NCBI GenBank assembly: GCA_001464275.1
Contig: LNFL01000130.1
Coordinates: 1 to 64,000, forward strand
Direction: 5' to 3'
Origin: Actinobacteria bacterium Ga0077560
GTDB lineage: Bacteria; Actinomycetota; Thermoleophilia; Miltoncostaeales; Miltoncostaeaceae
Length of the DNA: 64,000 nt
This document shows, piece after piece, positions 49,431 through 58,494 of the stretch (the first letter of the stretch is position 1; each line of letters starts with the position of its first letter). The notes under the pieces were generated by a model. That model was not told the DNA's origin. It saw only the letters and a list, made by a program, of their open reading frames with translations, and searched no databases. A program made the translations under genes and the position numbers.

Positions 49431-49934
49431 GTGAAGCATCGCCCCCTGATCCTCCTCGGCACGGCAGCCGCCGGTGCCGCCCTCATGTTCGGCGTGGTCG
49501 CCTGCGGCTCGTCCGACGACGAGGCCGCGACACCCGCCACCACGGCGGTCGCCACCACCGCGGCGCCCGCCACCACCGCGCAGGACCCCACGGACGGGCC
49601 GGTCGTCGAGGTGGCGATGGGCACTCCGCAGGAGTTCTCCATGGTCCCGGCGGTCACCGAGGCGGCCGCCGGCAACGTGACCTTCACCGTCACCAACGGC
49701 GGCGCCATGGTCCACGAGTTCGTGGTCGTGGCCACGGACACCGACGCGGCGAGCCTGCCCACCGAGCCGGACGGCTCCGCCAAGGAGGACGGCGCCGTGG
49801 GTGAGATCCCGGACATGGAACCGGGCAGCACGACGTCGGTCACGCTGAACCTGAAGGCCGGCAGGTACGCGCTGATCTGCAACATCCCCGGGCACTACGC
49901 CGGCGGGATGCGCGCGGACTTCACCGTCCAGTAG
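49431..49934 (+). CDS. Blue-copper (cupredoxin) lipoprotein
   Basis: A 167-residue exported lipoprotein: basic start KHRP, hydrophobic core, lipobox GVVAC with the Cys near residue 24, then a Thr/Ala-rich flexible linker (~25-55) and a single cupredoxin domain. Type 1 copper ligands are visible: His in MVHEFVV and Cys, His, Met in ICNIPGHYAGGM near the end. Probable small electron carrier on the outer membrane face. GTG 49431 is preceded by AAGAGGT; TACGGT 37 nt upstream (49389-49394) is a possible -10. Confidence 0.85.
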   Translation: MKHRPLILLGTAAAGAALMFGVVACGSSDDEAATPATTAVATTAAPATTAQDPTDGPVVEVAMGTPQEFSMVPAVTEAAAGNVTFTVTNGGAMVHEFVVVATDTDAASLPTEPDGSAKEDGAVGEIPDMEPGSTTSVTLNLKAGRYALICNIPGHYAGGMRADFTVQ

Positions 49935-49944
49935 CGGTCGGGCC

Positions 49945-49974
49945 CCGGGTCCGGGGCGATCGCCCCGGACCCGG
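49945..49974. terminator. Bidirectional terminator, fully palindromic
   Basis: 13-bp arms CCGGGTCCGGGGC / GCCCCGGACCCGG around GATC, exactly between the stops of the cupredoxin and AlkC genes. Confidence 0.8.
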
Positions 49975-49975
49975 C

Positions 49976-51088
49976 TCAGTCCGCCAGCTCGAACGCCGTC
50001 TCGGCGGCGACCGCACCGTTGATCCGCACCTCCACCCGGTGCGTGCCGGGGCGGTGGGTCCGCGTGGTGTGCTGGCGCAGCGAGACCGTGGTGCGCAGCT
50101 CCGCGCTGCCGCCGGCGGGGATGTCGCGCTCGCCCAGGATGAAGGTCTTGGCCCCGGTGCCGCGGGCCTTCACGAAATGCACCGTCGCGTGCACCAGCGC
50201 GCGGGTCGGCCCCGGCCCGTCGTTGGCGACCGTGCAGGTCAGGCGCACCGACTCCCCCACGCGCGGATCGGGTGGGTCGAGCGACACACCGGTCACGCGC
50301 GGCGTCCCGCCGCCGAAGCCCAGCATGGCCAGTGCCTCCGGATCGCCGGCACGCGAGAGCGTGCGCAGCGCGTGGCGCACCAGTGCGCGACGTTCCGGGC
50401 CGGCATCCTCCATCCAGCGGCGGCAGACCTCCAGCGTCACCGCGGGATGGTCCTTCGAGATGTCGTTGAGGTTGTTCGCGACCGACCGCCGCACGTACTC
50501 GGCGGGGTCGTCACGCAGCGCCTCCAGCAGCGGCAGGACCGGTGAGGGGTCGGCCTGCAGCGCCCGCAGGCGCGGCGCCCACGGCAGACGCGGGCGGGTC
50601 CCCTCGCTCACCAGACGGCGCACGTGCGGGGAGGGATCCCGCGCCCAGTCGGCCAGCCGGGCCAGGGTCGCCTCCGGGTGCGCCTCGATGAACGCCCGGA
50701 TGCTGAACTCCGCCGTGAACCGGCGCGTGAGCGCGTGCTGGAGCGCCATGGACTCCTCGAAGTGCCCCAGGCCCCGCTCCGCCACCAGGTACACGTACGG
50801 CAGGTACCGGAAGACCTCCATCCCGGCGCCCTCCACCGTGTCGCGCGGGAGCTCCGGTCCCAGCGCCCGGCCGATGACGTCGGCGGTCACCGCGAAGTCC
50901 GCCGGCAGGTGGCGCCCGAGGGCGGCGGCGATGGCCCGCGCCCGGCCCGTGAGTTCCAGCGCGTCGAACCCCTCGAGCGCGTCGCGCAGGAACCCGTCAC
51001 GGTCGAACCCGGGGTGCGCCTCCCCCACCCGGTCCGCCACCCACACGGCCACATCCGGCCCGAACCCGTCCTTGAGCGCCTCCGCCAT
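49976..51088 (-). CDS. DNA alkylation repair protein AlkC-like
   Basis: A 370-residue HEAT-like-repeat DNA glycosylase of the AlkC group, which removes alkylated bases. The core signature is RAFIEAHPEATLARLADWA, HVRRLVSEGTRPRLPWAPRL and YVRRSVANNLNDISKDHP, all typical of AlkC. The last ~110 residues form a beta-rich Ig-like domain (VSLDPPDPRVGESVRLTCTVANDG), also known in AlkC. ATG 51088. Convergent with the cupredoxin gene across a terminator and divergent from the secreted protein at 51200. Confidence 0.85.
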   Translation of the reverse strand: MAEALKDGFGPDVAVWVADRVGEAHPGFDRDGFLRDALEGFDALELTGRARAIAAALGRHLPADFAVTADVIGRALGPELPRDTVEGAGMEVFRYLPYVYLVAERGLGHFEESMALQHALTRRFTAEFSIRAFIEAHPEATLARLADWARDPSPHVRRLVSEGTRPRLPWAPRLRALQADPSPVLPLLEALRDDPAEYVRRSVANNLNDISKDHPAVTLEVCRRWMEDAGPERRALVRHALRTLSRAGDPEALAMLGFGGGTPRVTGVSLDPPDPRVGESVRLTCTVANDGPGPTRALVHATVHFVKARGTGAKTFILGERDIPAGGSAELRTTVSLRQHTTRTHRPGTHRVEVRINGAVAAETAFELAD

Positions 51089-51199
51089 CGGGCCAGCGTC
51101 GCAGCCGCGCCGGACGCGACGCGGCAGGAGGCACCAGGGAACGCGCGAAAAGCTCCATACCGGCGGGGGACCGCCCCGCCGAACATGGGGAGGAAACGC

Positions 51200-52570
51200 G
51201 TGACCGATCTCAGGTTGCGAACGACGGTGGCCGTGCTCGCGGCCGGCCTGGCGCTGCCGGCGCTCGGCGCCGCCCAGGGCCCGCCGGTCTGGAGCGGGCC
51301 GCTGGACGTGAGCGCGGGCATCGAGGCCCTTCCGGGGCCCGACACCCAGCTGGCCCTGGATGCCGTGGGCGGCGGCACGGTCGCATGGAGCGAGACCGAC
51401 GGCTCGGCGTACGGCTACGCCACCCGTGAGACGCGCCTCTACGTGCGGGACGGGACGCTCACCGGGCGGCTGGGGACCCGCCGCCTCGTGACCCCCGACG
51501 CGCAGGGCGTGGTGATCCGTGGCCTGGCCCGGCACCGCTCGGGTGACGTGGCGGTCCTCACCGAGACCCGTGAGGGCGACGAGGCGTGGGCGCTGCACCT
51601 GCGCCGCGGGCCGGACGGCCGGTTCCGCACCATCGCGCTGCCGGCCGGGGTGCTGGGCAATGTCCGCGTCGCCATCGACACCAACCGCCGCGTCGTGGTG
51701 ACCTGGGCGCGTGGGCTCGCCGTCCGCACGGCGTCCCGCGCGCGTGGCGCGACGGCCTGGACCCTGCACGACCCCCTCATCGCGGGTGGTCGGGTGGTGG
51801 CGCTGGACGTGCAGCCCAACGGCCGCGCGATCGCCATCTGGGACGACGACGGCACCCTCACCGCATCCGTGCGCCGGGCGGTGCTGGTGTGGGAGGACGC
51901 GGGCGCCGGCAGCCCCGTGGGCCTGCTCGGCGACGAACGGGCCCGCCGGGTGGTGGCCCGCATCGGCGTGAACGGCCACGCCGCGGTGGCGTGGACGACG
52001 TCCGTGAGCCGGGAGCGCCGCGTCACCACGCGCCGCGCCCGCGCCGCGGATCAGCCCCCGGTGAGCTGGGCCCAGCCCGCGCGGATCGACGAACCCGCCC
52101 AGATCGCCCTGGCGGGCGTCCCGGACTCCGGCCTGGCCGTGGGTCCGACGGGCCTGGTCGCGTCCGTCTGGGCGCTCCAGACGCCGGTCTCCGGCGCCGG
52201 CATGGTGCGCGTGCGGACGGAGCCGGCCAACGGCGCGACGCCGGCGGTCACCGAGGATGCCGGCCTGGCCGGGGTGGGCCCCGCGCAGCGTCCGGAGGTG
52301 GGGGTCGATGCCCGCGGCAACGTCGCGGTCATCGCCGACCCGTTCTCGGTGGGCCCCGTCCCGCCGCTGCTGATGCTCCGCGACGCCGGCGGGACGTGGC
52401 TGCCGGCGCGCCCGGCGGTCGAGCGCTGCGCGTCGGCGCCCCTGCGGCTGACGGCCGACGTCAATGCCCGTGCCCTCGGCGCCGTGTGCGCCAACGCGGC
52501 GGCGGGCGCGCGGATGTCGGCGTACGCGGTGGACGGGATCAGCCCGCCCATCTTCGCCCTGCGCGGATGA
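51200..52570 (+). CDS. Secreted repeat-type beta protein of unknown function
   Basis: A 456-residue exported protein. After a signal peptide (LRTTVAVLAAGLALPALGAAQG) the sequence has recurrent beta-strand units of ~45-60 residues such as VRVAIDTNRRVVVTWARG, RAIAIWDDDG, ARIGVNGHAAVAWTT and VGVDARGNVAVIADP, each with a G/N-x-A/V-V-hydrophobic-W/I pattern; this resembles a beta-propeller. Function unknown. GGGGAGG sits 6 nt before GTG 51200; an in-frame ATG at 51185 would contain that site. Followed by a strong terminator. Confidence 0.7.
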   Translation: MTDLRLRTTVAVLAAGLALPALGAAQGPPVWSGPLDVSAGIEALPGPDTQLALDAVGGGTVAWSETDGSAYGYATRETRLYVRDGTLTGRLGTRRLVTPDAQGVVIRGLARHRSGDVAVLTETREGDEAWALHLRRGPDGRFRTIALPAGVLGNVRVAIDTNRRVVVTWARGLAVRTASRARGATAWTLHDPLIAGGRVVALDVQPNGRAIAIWDDDGTLTASVRRAVLVWEDAGAGSPVGLLGDERARRVVARIGVNGHAAVAWTTSVSRERRVTTRRARAADQPPVSWAQPARIDEPAQIALAGVPDSGLAVGPTGLVASVWALQTPVSGAGMVRVRTEPANGATPAVTEDAGLAGVGPAQRPEVGVDARGNVAVIADPFSVGPVPPLLMLRDAGGTWLPARPAVERCASAPLRLTADVNARALGAVCANAAAGARMSAYAVDGISPPIFALRG

Positions 52571-52576
52571 GGTGCG

Positions 52577-52608
52577 GTCCTCCGCCGGCCGGATGGCCGG
52601 CGGAGGAC
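52577..52608. terminator. Bidirectional terminator hairpin
   Basis: Perfect 14-bp stem GTCCTCCGCCGGCC / GGCCGGCGGAGGAC around GGAT, between the convergent secreted-protein gene and the M16 protease gene. Confidence 0.85.
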
Positions 52609-52612
52609 GCCC

Positions 52613-53860
52613 CTACGCGGTGAGCCGGGCCAGGCCCTTCCGGATCTCGGACTCGTCGGGGCCGATCGCCGCGACCGAGAACGACTCCGGCTGCCAGAAC
52701 TCCTGGGCCAGGGCCTGGATGTCGGCCGCGGTGACGGCCTCCACCCGGTCGATGATCTCGTCGATCGTGAGCATCTCGGTGTCGGTCACCATGGCCCGGC
52801 CGATGCGGTTCATCCGTGACCCGGGGCTCTCGGTTGAGAGCACCAGCCGGCCCTTCAGATGATCCTTCGCGCGCCGCAGCTCCTGCTCGGGCACGGCGTT
52901 GTCGCCGAGCTTGCGCAACTCGTTGCCGATCACCTCGCAGGCCGTGCCGAGGTTGTCACCGCGCGTGCCCAGGTGGACGGCGACCTGCCCCGCGTCGGCG
53001 TACCCGACCGCGTAGCTGCCCACCGAGTACGCCAGGCCCCGCTTCTCGCGGACCTCCTGAAACAGGCGGGAGCTCATGAGCCCGCCCAGCAGCGTGTCCA
53101 GGACCGACTGGGCATGCCGGCGCGGATCGGACCGCGACAGGCCGGCGCCGCCGATGCACAGGTGCACCTGCTCGGTGGGCTTCTCGCGGATGGTCATGGT
53201 GGGCGACCCGGCCGCCGCGGCCTCGAACACCGCGGGCTCGCCGCCGGCGCCGATGCCGCCCATGAGCCGCTCCGACAGGTCCAGCAGCTCGTCGTGCGTG
53301 ATGTTCCCGGCGGCGGACACCACCATGTTCGGCGCCCGGTAGTGGTGCCGGTGGTAATCGCTGATCCCGTCCTTGGGGATGCTGCCGATGACCTCCGCGG
53401 TGCCGATGACCGGCCGCCCGAGCGCCTGGCCCGGGAAGATGGCGGAGGTGAGGAGGTCCTCGTACATGGCGATCTCCTCCAGCACGACCTCGCGCTCCTG
53501 ATCGAGGTCGTAGAACCCGGGCCTGCAGAGCATGTCGCTCATCACCGGGTACGCGCGGTCCACCAGCTCGTCCAGGACGCGCATGTAGACCACGGTGTAG
53601 TCCCGCCCGGTGGCGGCGTTCACCTCACCGCCCAGGCCGTCGAAGATCTGTGCGATCTCCTCGGCCGAGTGCGACGGCGTCCCCTTGAACAGCAGGTGCT
53701 CGAGGAAGTGCGAGACCCCGGCCTGTGCCGGGGTCTCGAACCGTGAGCCGACGCCGATCCAGACGCCGAGCGCCACCGACCGGACACCCGGCATGGACTC
53801 GCTGACGACCCGGAGACCCGAGTTCGTCATGCCCACGCGGGGCCGGTCGGAGGTGCCCAT
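52613..53860 (-). CDS. M16 family zinc peptidase (processing peptidase-like)
   Basis: A 415-residue inverzincin: the zinc motif HFLEHLLFKGT near residue 51 with the downstream Glu ligand in EREVVLEEIAMYED, and the C-terminal half with LLGGLMSSRLFQEVREKRGLAYSV. No signal peptide, so it acts in the cytoplasm or is exported otherwise. The gene follows pnp by 5 nt, the common actinobacterial pnp-pepR pairing, so it belongs to the rpsO-pnp unit. Substrate unknown. Confidence 0.9.
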   Translation of the reverse strand: MGTSDRPRVGMTNSGLRVVSESMPGVRSVALGVWIGVGSRFETPAQAGVSHFLEHLLFKGTPSHSAEEIAQIFDGLGGEVNAATGRDYTVVYMRVLDELVDRAYPVMSDMLCRPGFYDLDQEREVVLEEIAMYEDLLTSAIFPGQALGRPVIGTAEVIGSIPKDGISDYHRHHYRAPNMVVSAAGNITHDELLDLSERLMGGIGAGGEPAVFEAAAAGSPTMTIREKPTEQVHLCIGGAGLSRSDPRRHAQSVLDTLLGGLMSSRLFQEVREKRGLAYSVGSYAVGYADAGQVAVHLGTRGDNLGTACEVIGNELRKLGDNAVPEQELRRAKDHLKGRLVLSTESPGSRMNRIGRAMVTDTEMLTIDEIIDRVEAVTAADIQALAQEFWQPESFSVAAIGPDESEIRKGLARLTA

Positions 53861-53865
53861 GTGCG

Positions 53866-56064
53866 TCAGTCCTCGGCGGTCAGACGACGGCGGCGGCGGC
53901 GCGGGGGCCGGTCGGCGTCGCCCTCGCCGACGTCGAGGCCGTCCCCGACGCCGACCTCGGCCGGGGCCACGTCCTCCATGCCGACGATCCGCAGGCCGAT
54001 CCGGCCGCGGGCCTTGTCCACCTCGACCACCGTGACGTCCACGGTGTCGCCGCGGTTGATGACGTCCTCCACCTTGTCCACCCGGCCCGGGGCCAGGTTG
54101 GAGATGTGCAGGAGGCCGTCGACGCCCTTGGTGAGCTCCACGAACGCGCCGAACGTGGTCGTCTTGACGACCTTCGCCCCGGTGAACGTGTCGCCGACCT
54201 CGACGTCCTTGGTCATGGCCCGGATGGCCTCGACACAGGCGTCGGCCTTGAGGCCCTCGACGCCGTAGACGTTCACGGTGCCGTCATCCTCGATGGAGAT
54301 CTCCACCTCGTACTCGGCCTCGAGGCCGCGGATGGTCTCGCCGCCCTTGCCGATGACGGTGCCGATCCGGTCCGGGTCGATCTTGATCGCCGTGATGCGC
54401 GGCGCCCAGTCGCTGAGCTCCTCGCGCGGCGCCGAGATCGTCTCGCCCATGATCCCCAGGATGTGCAGGCGGGCCTTGCGGGCCTGCTCCAGCGCGTCCT
54501 TGAGGACCCCGAACGTGACGCCCTGGACCTTGTTGTCCATCTGCAGGGCGGTGATGCCCTCGGACGTGCCGGCCACCTTGAAGTCCATGTCGCCGAGGTG
54601 GTCCTCGTCGCCCTGGATGTCGGTGAGGATGATGAGGTCGTCACCCTCCTTGATGAGGCCCATCGCGATGCCGGCCACCGGCCGGGTGATCGGGACGCCG
54701 GCGTCGAGCAGCGCGAGGCTGGACCCGCAGACGGAGGCCATCGAGGACGAGCCGTTGCTCTCCAGGGTCTCGGAGACGATCCGCAGCGTGTACGGGAAGG
54801 TCACCTCGTCCGGGATCACCGGCACCAGGGCCCGCTCGGCGAGCGCGCCGTGGCCGATGTCGCGGCGCTTGGGGCCGCGCATGAACCCGGTCTCCCCGAC
54901 CGAGAACGGCGGGAAGTTGTAGTGGTGGATGTAGCGCTTCGAGGTCTCGATGCCGATGCCGTCGATGCGCTGGGCGTCCTTGAGCGTGCCCAGGGCGAGC
55001 AGGCTCATGACCTGGGTCTCACCGCGGGTGAACAGGCCGGACCCGTGGGTGCGCGGCGCGACGCCGACCTCGGCGGTGATCTGCCGGATCTCGTCGCTCT
55101 TGCGGCCGTCGGGGCGGTGCTTGTCCACCGCGATGCGCTTCCGGATGATCTGCTTCTGCAGGGCCTCGAACGCGCCGCTGAAGGACGCCTTCTCCTCCGG
55201 GGTGGGCTCGTCGCCGAGCACCTTCGCGGCGGCGGCGGCCTTGACGTCGGACACCTTGTCGCGGCGCTCCAGCTTGCCCTGCTCGAGGGTGGCCTCCTCC
55301 AGCTCCTTCAGGACCGCGTCGCGGACCTTCTCGAGCATGGCGGGGTCGACGGCGATGGCCTCGACCTCCCACTTCGGCTTGCCGGCCTTCGCGCGGAGCT
55401 CGTCCTGCGCGGCGCACAGCTTGCGGATCTCGTCGTGGGCGATCGCCAGGGCCTCGAGGAGCGATTCCTCGTCGACCTCCTTGGCGCCGGCCTCGACCAT
55501 GGAGATCGCGTCGACGGTGCCGGCGACGACCAGGTCCAGGTCGGACTCGGCCAGCTCCTGCAGCGTCGGGTTGATGATGAAGTCGTCACCGATCAGGCCG
55601 ATGCGCACCGCGCCGACCGGACCCTGGAACGGGAGGTCGGAGATGGTGAGCGCGGCGGACGCGCCGTTGATGCAGAGCACGTCGAAGGCGTTCACCTGGT
55701 CGACGCTCAGCACGGTCGCGACGACCTGGACCTCGTTGCGGAAGCCCTTCGGCCACAGGGGCCGGATCGGGCGGTCGGTCATGCGGGCGGTGAGGGTGGC
55801 GCGATCACTCGGCCGGCTCTCCCGCTTGATGAACCCGCCGGGCAGCTTGCCCGCCGCGTACATCCGCTCCTCGACGTCGACGGTGAGGGGGAAGAAGTCC
55901 GCACCCTCCCGCGCGTTGCGCGCACCCGTGGCGGTGACCAGGACCATGTTGTCCCCCGACCGCACCACGACCGCGCCATTGGCCTGCTTGGCCAGCTTGC
56001 CGGTCTCGAACGTCACCGGCGTGTCGCCCACGTCCGCCTTCACAAGCACTACGTCCATCATCAT
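53866..56064 (-). CDS. pnp: Polyribonucleotide nucleotidyltransferase
   Basis: A 732-residue phosphorolytic 3'-5' exoribonuclease. Two RNase PH domains flank a helical domain; the second has FTRGETQVMSLLALGT and the catalytic GDMDFKVAGT region; a KH domain (VIGKGGETIRGLE) and an S1 domain (VGDTFTGAKVVKTTTFGAFVEL) follow, then an Arg-rich tail. Start among three successive ATGs at 56064-56056; the first has GGAG 6 nt upstream. Downstream of rpsO with a hairpin between them. Confidence 0.95.
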   Translation of the reverse strand: MMMDVVLVKADVGDTPVTFETGKLAKQANGAVVVRSGDNMVLVTATGARNAREGADFFPLTVDVEERMYAAGKLPGGFIKRESRPSDRATLTARMTDRPIRPLWPKGFRNEVQVVATVLSVDQVNAFDVLCINGASAALTISDLPFQGPVGAVRIGLIGDDFIINPTLQELAESDLDLVVAGTVDAISMVEAGAKEVDEESLLEALAIAHDEIRKLCAAQDELRAKAGKPKWEVEAIAVDPAMLEKVRDAVLKELEEATLEQGKLERRDKVSDVKAAAAAKVLGDEPTPEEKASFSGAFEALQKQIIRKRIAVDKHRPDGRKSDEIRQITAEVGVAPRTHGSGLFTRGETQVMSLLALGTLKDAQRIDGIGIETSKRYIHHYNFPPFSVGETGFMRGPKRRDIGHGALAERALVPVIPDEVTFPYTLRIVSETLESNGSSSMASVCGSSLALLDAGVPITRPVAGIAMGLIKEGDDLIILTDIQGDEDHLGDMDFKVAGTSEGITALQMDNKVQGVTFGVLKDALEQARKARLHILGIMGETISAPREELSDWAPRITAIKIDPDRIGTVIGKGGETIRGLEAEYEVEISIEDDGTVNVYGVEGLKADACVEAIRAMTKDVEVGDTFTGAKVVKTTTFGAFVELTKGVDGLLHISNLAPGRVDKVEDVINRGDTVDVTVVEVDKARGRIGLRIVGMEDVAPAEVGVGDGLDVGEGDADRPPRRRRRRLTAED

Positions 56065-56109
56065 CCTCGTCTCCGCCGTGCCGGCTCTCGGTGGCACGGC
56101 TCATCCAAG

Positions 56110-56132
56110 GGGACGGCGCGGATCGCCGTCCC
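56110..56132 (-). promoter_or_regulatory. Hairpin in the rpsO-pnp intergenic region
   Basis: Perfect 9-bp stem GGGACGGCG / CGCCGTCCC around a 5-nt loop, 46 nt ahead of the pnp start. In E. coli this position carries an RNase III-cut hairpin for PNPase autoregulation; the same role here is a guess. A 6-bp hairpin ACGCGC/GCGCGT (56196-56211) lies just after the rpsO stop. Confidence 0.4.
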
Positions 56133-56214
56133 GTCGACTTGGTTCCCTCGTTCCTTCAGCGTCTGCGCATCCACTCCGCGCCGACGCCGTCCACAACGCG
56201 CCGTGGCGCGTGGG

Positions 56215-56481
56215 TCACCGGCGCAACCCGAGCTGCTGCACGAGCGCGCGGTACCCCTCGAGGTCGGTCCGCTGAAGGTAGTTCAGCAGCCGACGGCGAC
56301 GGCCGACCATCTTGAGGAGGCCGCGCCGCGAGTGGTGGTCCTTCTTGTTGCTCCGCAGGTGCTCCGTGAGGGTGTTGATGCGCTGCGTGAGCATCGCGAT
56401 CTGCACCTGCGGGGAACCGGTGTCGGTGTCATGACGCCGGTGGGTCCCGATGATCTCGGTCTTCTCTTCCTTGCTCAGCAT
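56215..56481 (-). CDS. rpsO: 30S ribosomal protein S15
   Basis: An 88-residue S15 that binds the 16S rRNA central domain. Full-length family pattern: [44 protein letters not shown] and a C-terminal [17 protein letters not shown] is 8 nt before ATG 56481; upstream in-frame ATGs read non-S15 sequence. Confidence 0.96.
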   Translation of the reverse strand: MLSKEEKTEIIGTHRRHDTDTGSPQVQIAMLTQRINTLTEHLRSNKKDHHSRRGLLKMVGRRRRLLNYLQRTDLEGYRALVQQLGLRR

Positions 56482-56570
56482 TCGGTCACTCCTGGCTCGG
56501 CCGCGGGGCAGCTGCTGTACCGCCCCGGGTCGCTGACGAACATCCGGCGGGTTCCGCGATCGCCAACGGG

Positions 56571-56594
56571 GCCGCCGGGCCATGGGCCCGCGGC
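56571..56594 (-). promoter_or_regulatory. Leader hairpin upstream of rpsO, possible S15 control element
   Basis: GCCGCCGGGCC (56571-56581) pairs with GGCCCGCGGC (56585-56594) with one bulged base, about 90 nt before the rpsO ATG. rpsO leaders often bind S15; whether this one does is untested. Confidence 0.35.
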
Positions 56595-56638
56595 GCGAAC
56601 ACGTTGCGATCGGTGGAGTGACCCGCGCAGAGTGGGCG

Positions 56639-56644
56639 ACGATA
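56639..56644 (-). promoter_or_regulatory. Candidate -10 hexamer TATCGT of rpsO
   Basis: Minus-strand TATCGT about 157 nt before the rpsO start, in the gap after ribF; would give a leader of ~150 nt. No clear -35. Confidence 0.35.
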
Positions 56645-56668
56645 GCACGGCGATCGGCGGAACCGCGA

Positions 56669-57613
56669 TCAGCGTGCGATTTCCCGGGTCCGCGCGATGT
56701 CCTCGTGGATCTGGGCGACCAGCGCCTCGGGGCTCTCGAAGCGCCGCTCGTCACGCAGCCGCGACAGGAACTCCAGCCGCAGCTCCAGGCCGTAGAGGTC
56801 CTCCGGGCCGTCCCAGTCCAGGAGGAAGGCCTCCACCCTGGCGGGCGGGCGATCCCCGCTCTCGCGGAAGGTCGGCGCGAACCCCACGTTCACGGCGGCC
56901 GCGCAGCTGCGCCCGGCGATGTGGGCCCGCGTGGCGTACACCCCGCGGCCGGGCACCGCCGCGCCCGCCGGCGGCTCGAGGTTGGCGGTGGGCAGGCCCA
57001 TGGCACGGCCGCGCTGGTCGCCGGGCACCACGACCCCCTCCAGCAGATGCGGGCGTCCCAGCAGGACGGCGACCTCGTCGATGCGGCCCTCGGCCACCAG
57101 GCGGCGGACGCGGGTGGAGCTCACCGGCTTGCCGTCCGGGCTGCTCACGAGCTCGGGGACCTCGACGGTGACCCCCCGGCCGCGGCCGTAGGCGCGCATG
57201 CCCTCGGCGGTGCCCATCCCGCCGTGCCCGAACCGGAAGTTCGCGCCCACCACGATCACCTCCGCCCCCACGGGCGGCGAGGTGATCATGTCCACGAAGC
57301 GGTCGGCGCGGATGCGCGAGAACGCGCGGGTGAACGGGAGGATGAGCAGCTCGTCCACCCCGGTGTCGGCGATCAGCCGGGCCTTGAGCTCGAGGCTGGT
57401 GAGCACCGTGGGCTTCAGGTCGGGCCGCAGGACGGCGATCGGGTGCGGCTCGAACGTGAGCGCCATCGAGGCGATCCCGCGCTCCCGGCCCAGCTCGACC
57501 GCCCGTCCGATCACGGCCCGGTGGCCCAGGTGCACGCCGTCGAAGGTGCCGATGGCGACCGCCCGGCGGACGCCGCCCAGGGGCAGCTCGCCCATGGACC
57601 GGTAGGTCTTCAT
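56669..57613 (-). CDS. ribF: Bifunctional riboflavin kinase/FAD synthetase
   Basis: A 314-residue enzyme: N-terminal adenylyltransferase (~1-180) with [21 protein letters not shown] and the [12 protein letters not shown] motif, and a C-terminal riboflavin kinase domain (~185-310) with [19 protein letters not shown] and VNVGFAPTF. Converts riboflavin to FMN and FAD. ATG 57613 overlaps the truB stop (ATGA). Confidence 0.94.
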   Translation of the reverse strand: MKTYRSMGELPLGGVRRAVAIGTFDGVHLGHRAVIGRAVELGRERGIASMALTFEPHPIAVLRPDLKPTVLTSLELKARLIADTGVDELLILPFTRAFSRIRADRFVDMITSPPVGAEVIVVGANFRFGHGGMGTAEGMRAYGRGRGVTVEVPELVSSPDGKPVSSTRVRRLVAEGRIDEVAVLLGRPHLLEGVVVPGDQRGRAMGLPTANLEPPAGAAVPGRGVYATRAHIAGRSCAAAVNVGFAPTFRESGDRPPARVEAFLLDWDGPEDLYGLELRLEFLSRLRDERRFESPEALVAQIHEDIARTREIAR

Positions 57614-58494
57614 CCCGCCGCCGTCCCCGCGGGGTCCCGCAGGACGATCGCCGGCCGCAGCAGGCCGTCCCGGGCGCGCGCGATCGCCGCCACCTCGTCG
57701 CCGTGCGCGAGCACCACCTCGCCGTCGCCGTCGCCGGGCACCGCGCGCCCGTGCGCGACGTCCTCCAGCTCGGCCGCGCTGAGGCGGTGGACGGGCATGT
57801 GGGCCAGCAGCTCCAGCAGGGGGATGCCGCCGGCGGGGTCGACCGCCCCCGGCGGGACGGCGTCCTCCACCGAGAGGTCCCCCACCCCGGTGCGGCGCAG
57901 CTCAAGGCAGTAGCCGCCGCACCCGAGCGCCTCGCCGATGTCGGCGGCGAGCTGGCGCACGTACGTGCCCTTGCTGACGTGCGTGTCGATGACGATGTCC
58001 CCTGGGTCCCGGTCCAGTCCTGCCAACCGCAGGTCATACACGACGATCGGCCGCTCCGGGCGGTCCACCGCCTCCCCGCGGCGCGCCTTGGCGTACAGCC
58101 GCTCGCCGTCGACCTTCACCGCGGCGTGCGCCGGGACCCGCTGCAGCTGCTCGCCGGCCATGCCGGCCACCACCCGGGCGATCTCATCCATCGGGGGCAC
58201 CGGTCCCCCGGGCGTGATGGGGCCCTCGGGGTCGCCGGTCTCCGACCGCCACCCCAGCCGCACCGTCGCCCGGTACCGCTTCGGGCGGTCCGACAGCAGC
58301 CGCGCGAGGCGCGTCGCCCGCCCCGCGAGCACCACGAGCAGCCCCGTGGCGAACGGGTCGAGCGTGCCGGCGTGGCCCACCTTGGTCTTGCGCGGAAGGG
58401 TCCGCCGGATCTGGGCCACGATGTCGTGCGAGGTCGGCCCGGCGGGTTTGTCGACCAGCCAGGCGCGCGGGGCGTCCCTGCCCTCAGGCGCCAT
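57610..58494 (-). CDS. truB: tRNA pseudouridine(55) synthase
   Basis: A 294-residue TruB making pseudouridine 55 in the T-loop of tRNAs. The catalytic Asp is in GHAGTLDPFATGLLVV near residue 47; other motifs are KRYRATVRLGWRSETGDPEG, GERLYAKARRGE and SKGTYVRQLAADIG. ATG 58494 lies 11 nt inside the end of nrnA, and its own stop overlaps ribF. Confidence 0.94.
   Translation of the reverse strand: MAPEGRDAPRAWLVDKPAGPTSHDIVAQIRRTLPRKTKVGHAGTLDPFATGLLVVLAGRATRLARLLSDRPKRYRATVRLGWRSETGDPEGPITPGGPVPPMDEIARVVAGMAGEQLQRVPAHAAVKVDGERLYAKARRGEAVDRPERPIVVYDLRLAGLDRDPGDIVIDTHVSKGTYVRQLAADIGEALGCGGYCLELRRTGVGDLSVEDAVPPGAVDPAGGIPLLELLAHMPVHRLSAAELEDVAHGRAVPGDGDGEVVLAHGDEVAAIARARDGLLRPAIVLRDPAGTAAG

Noticed and set aside
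54106-57171. 1021-codon open frame on the plus strand
   Set aside because: Antisense to pnp, rpsO and ribF, which are all clearly real; the translation is low-complexity.
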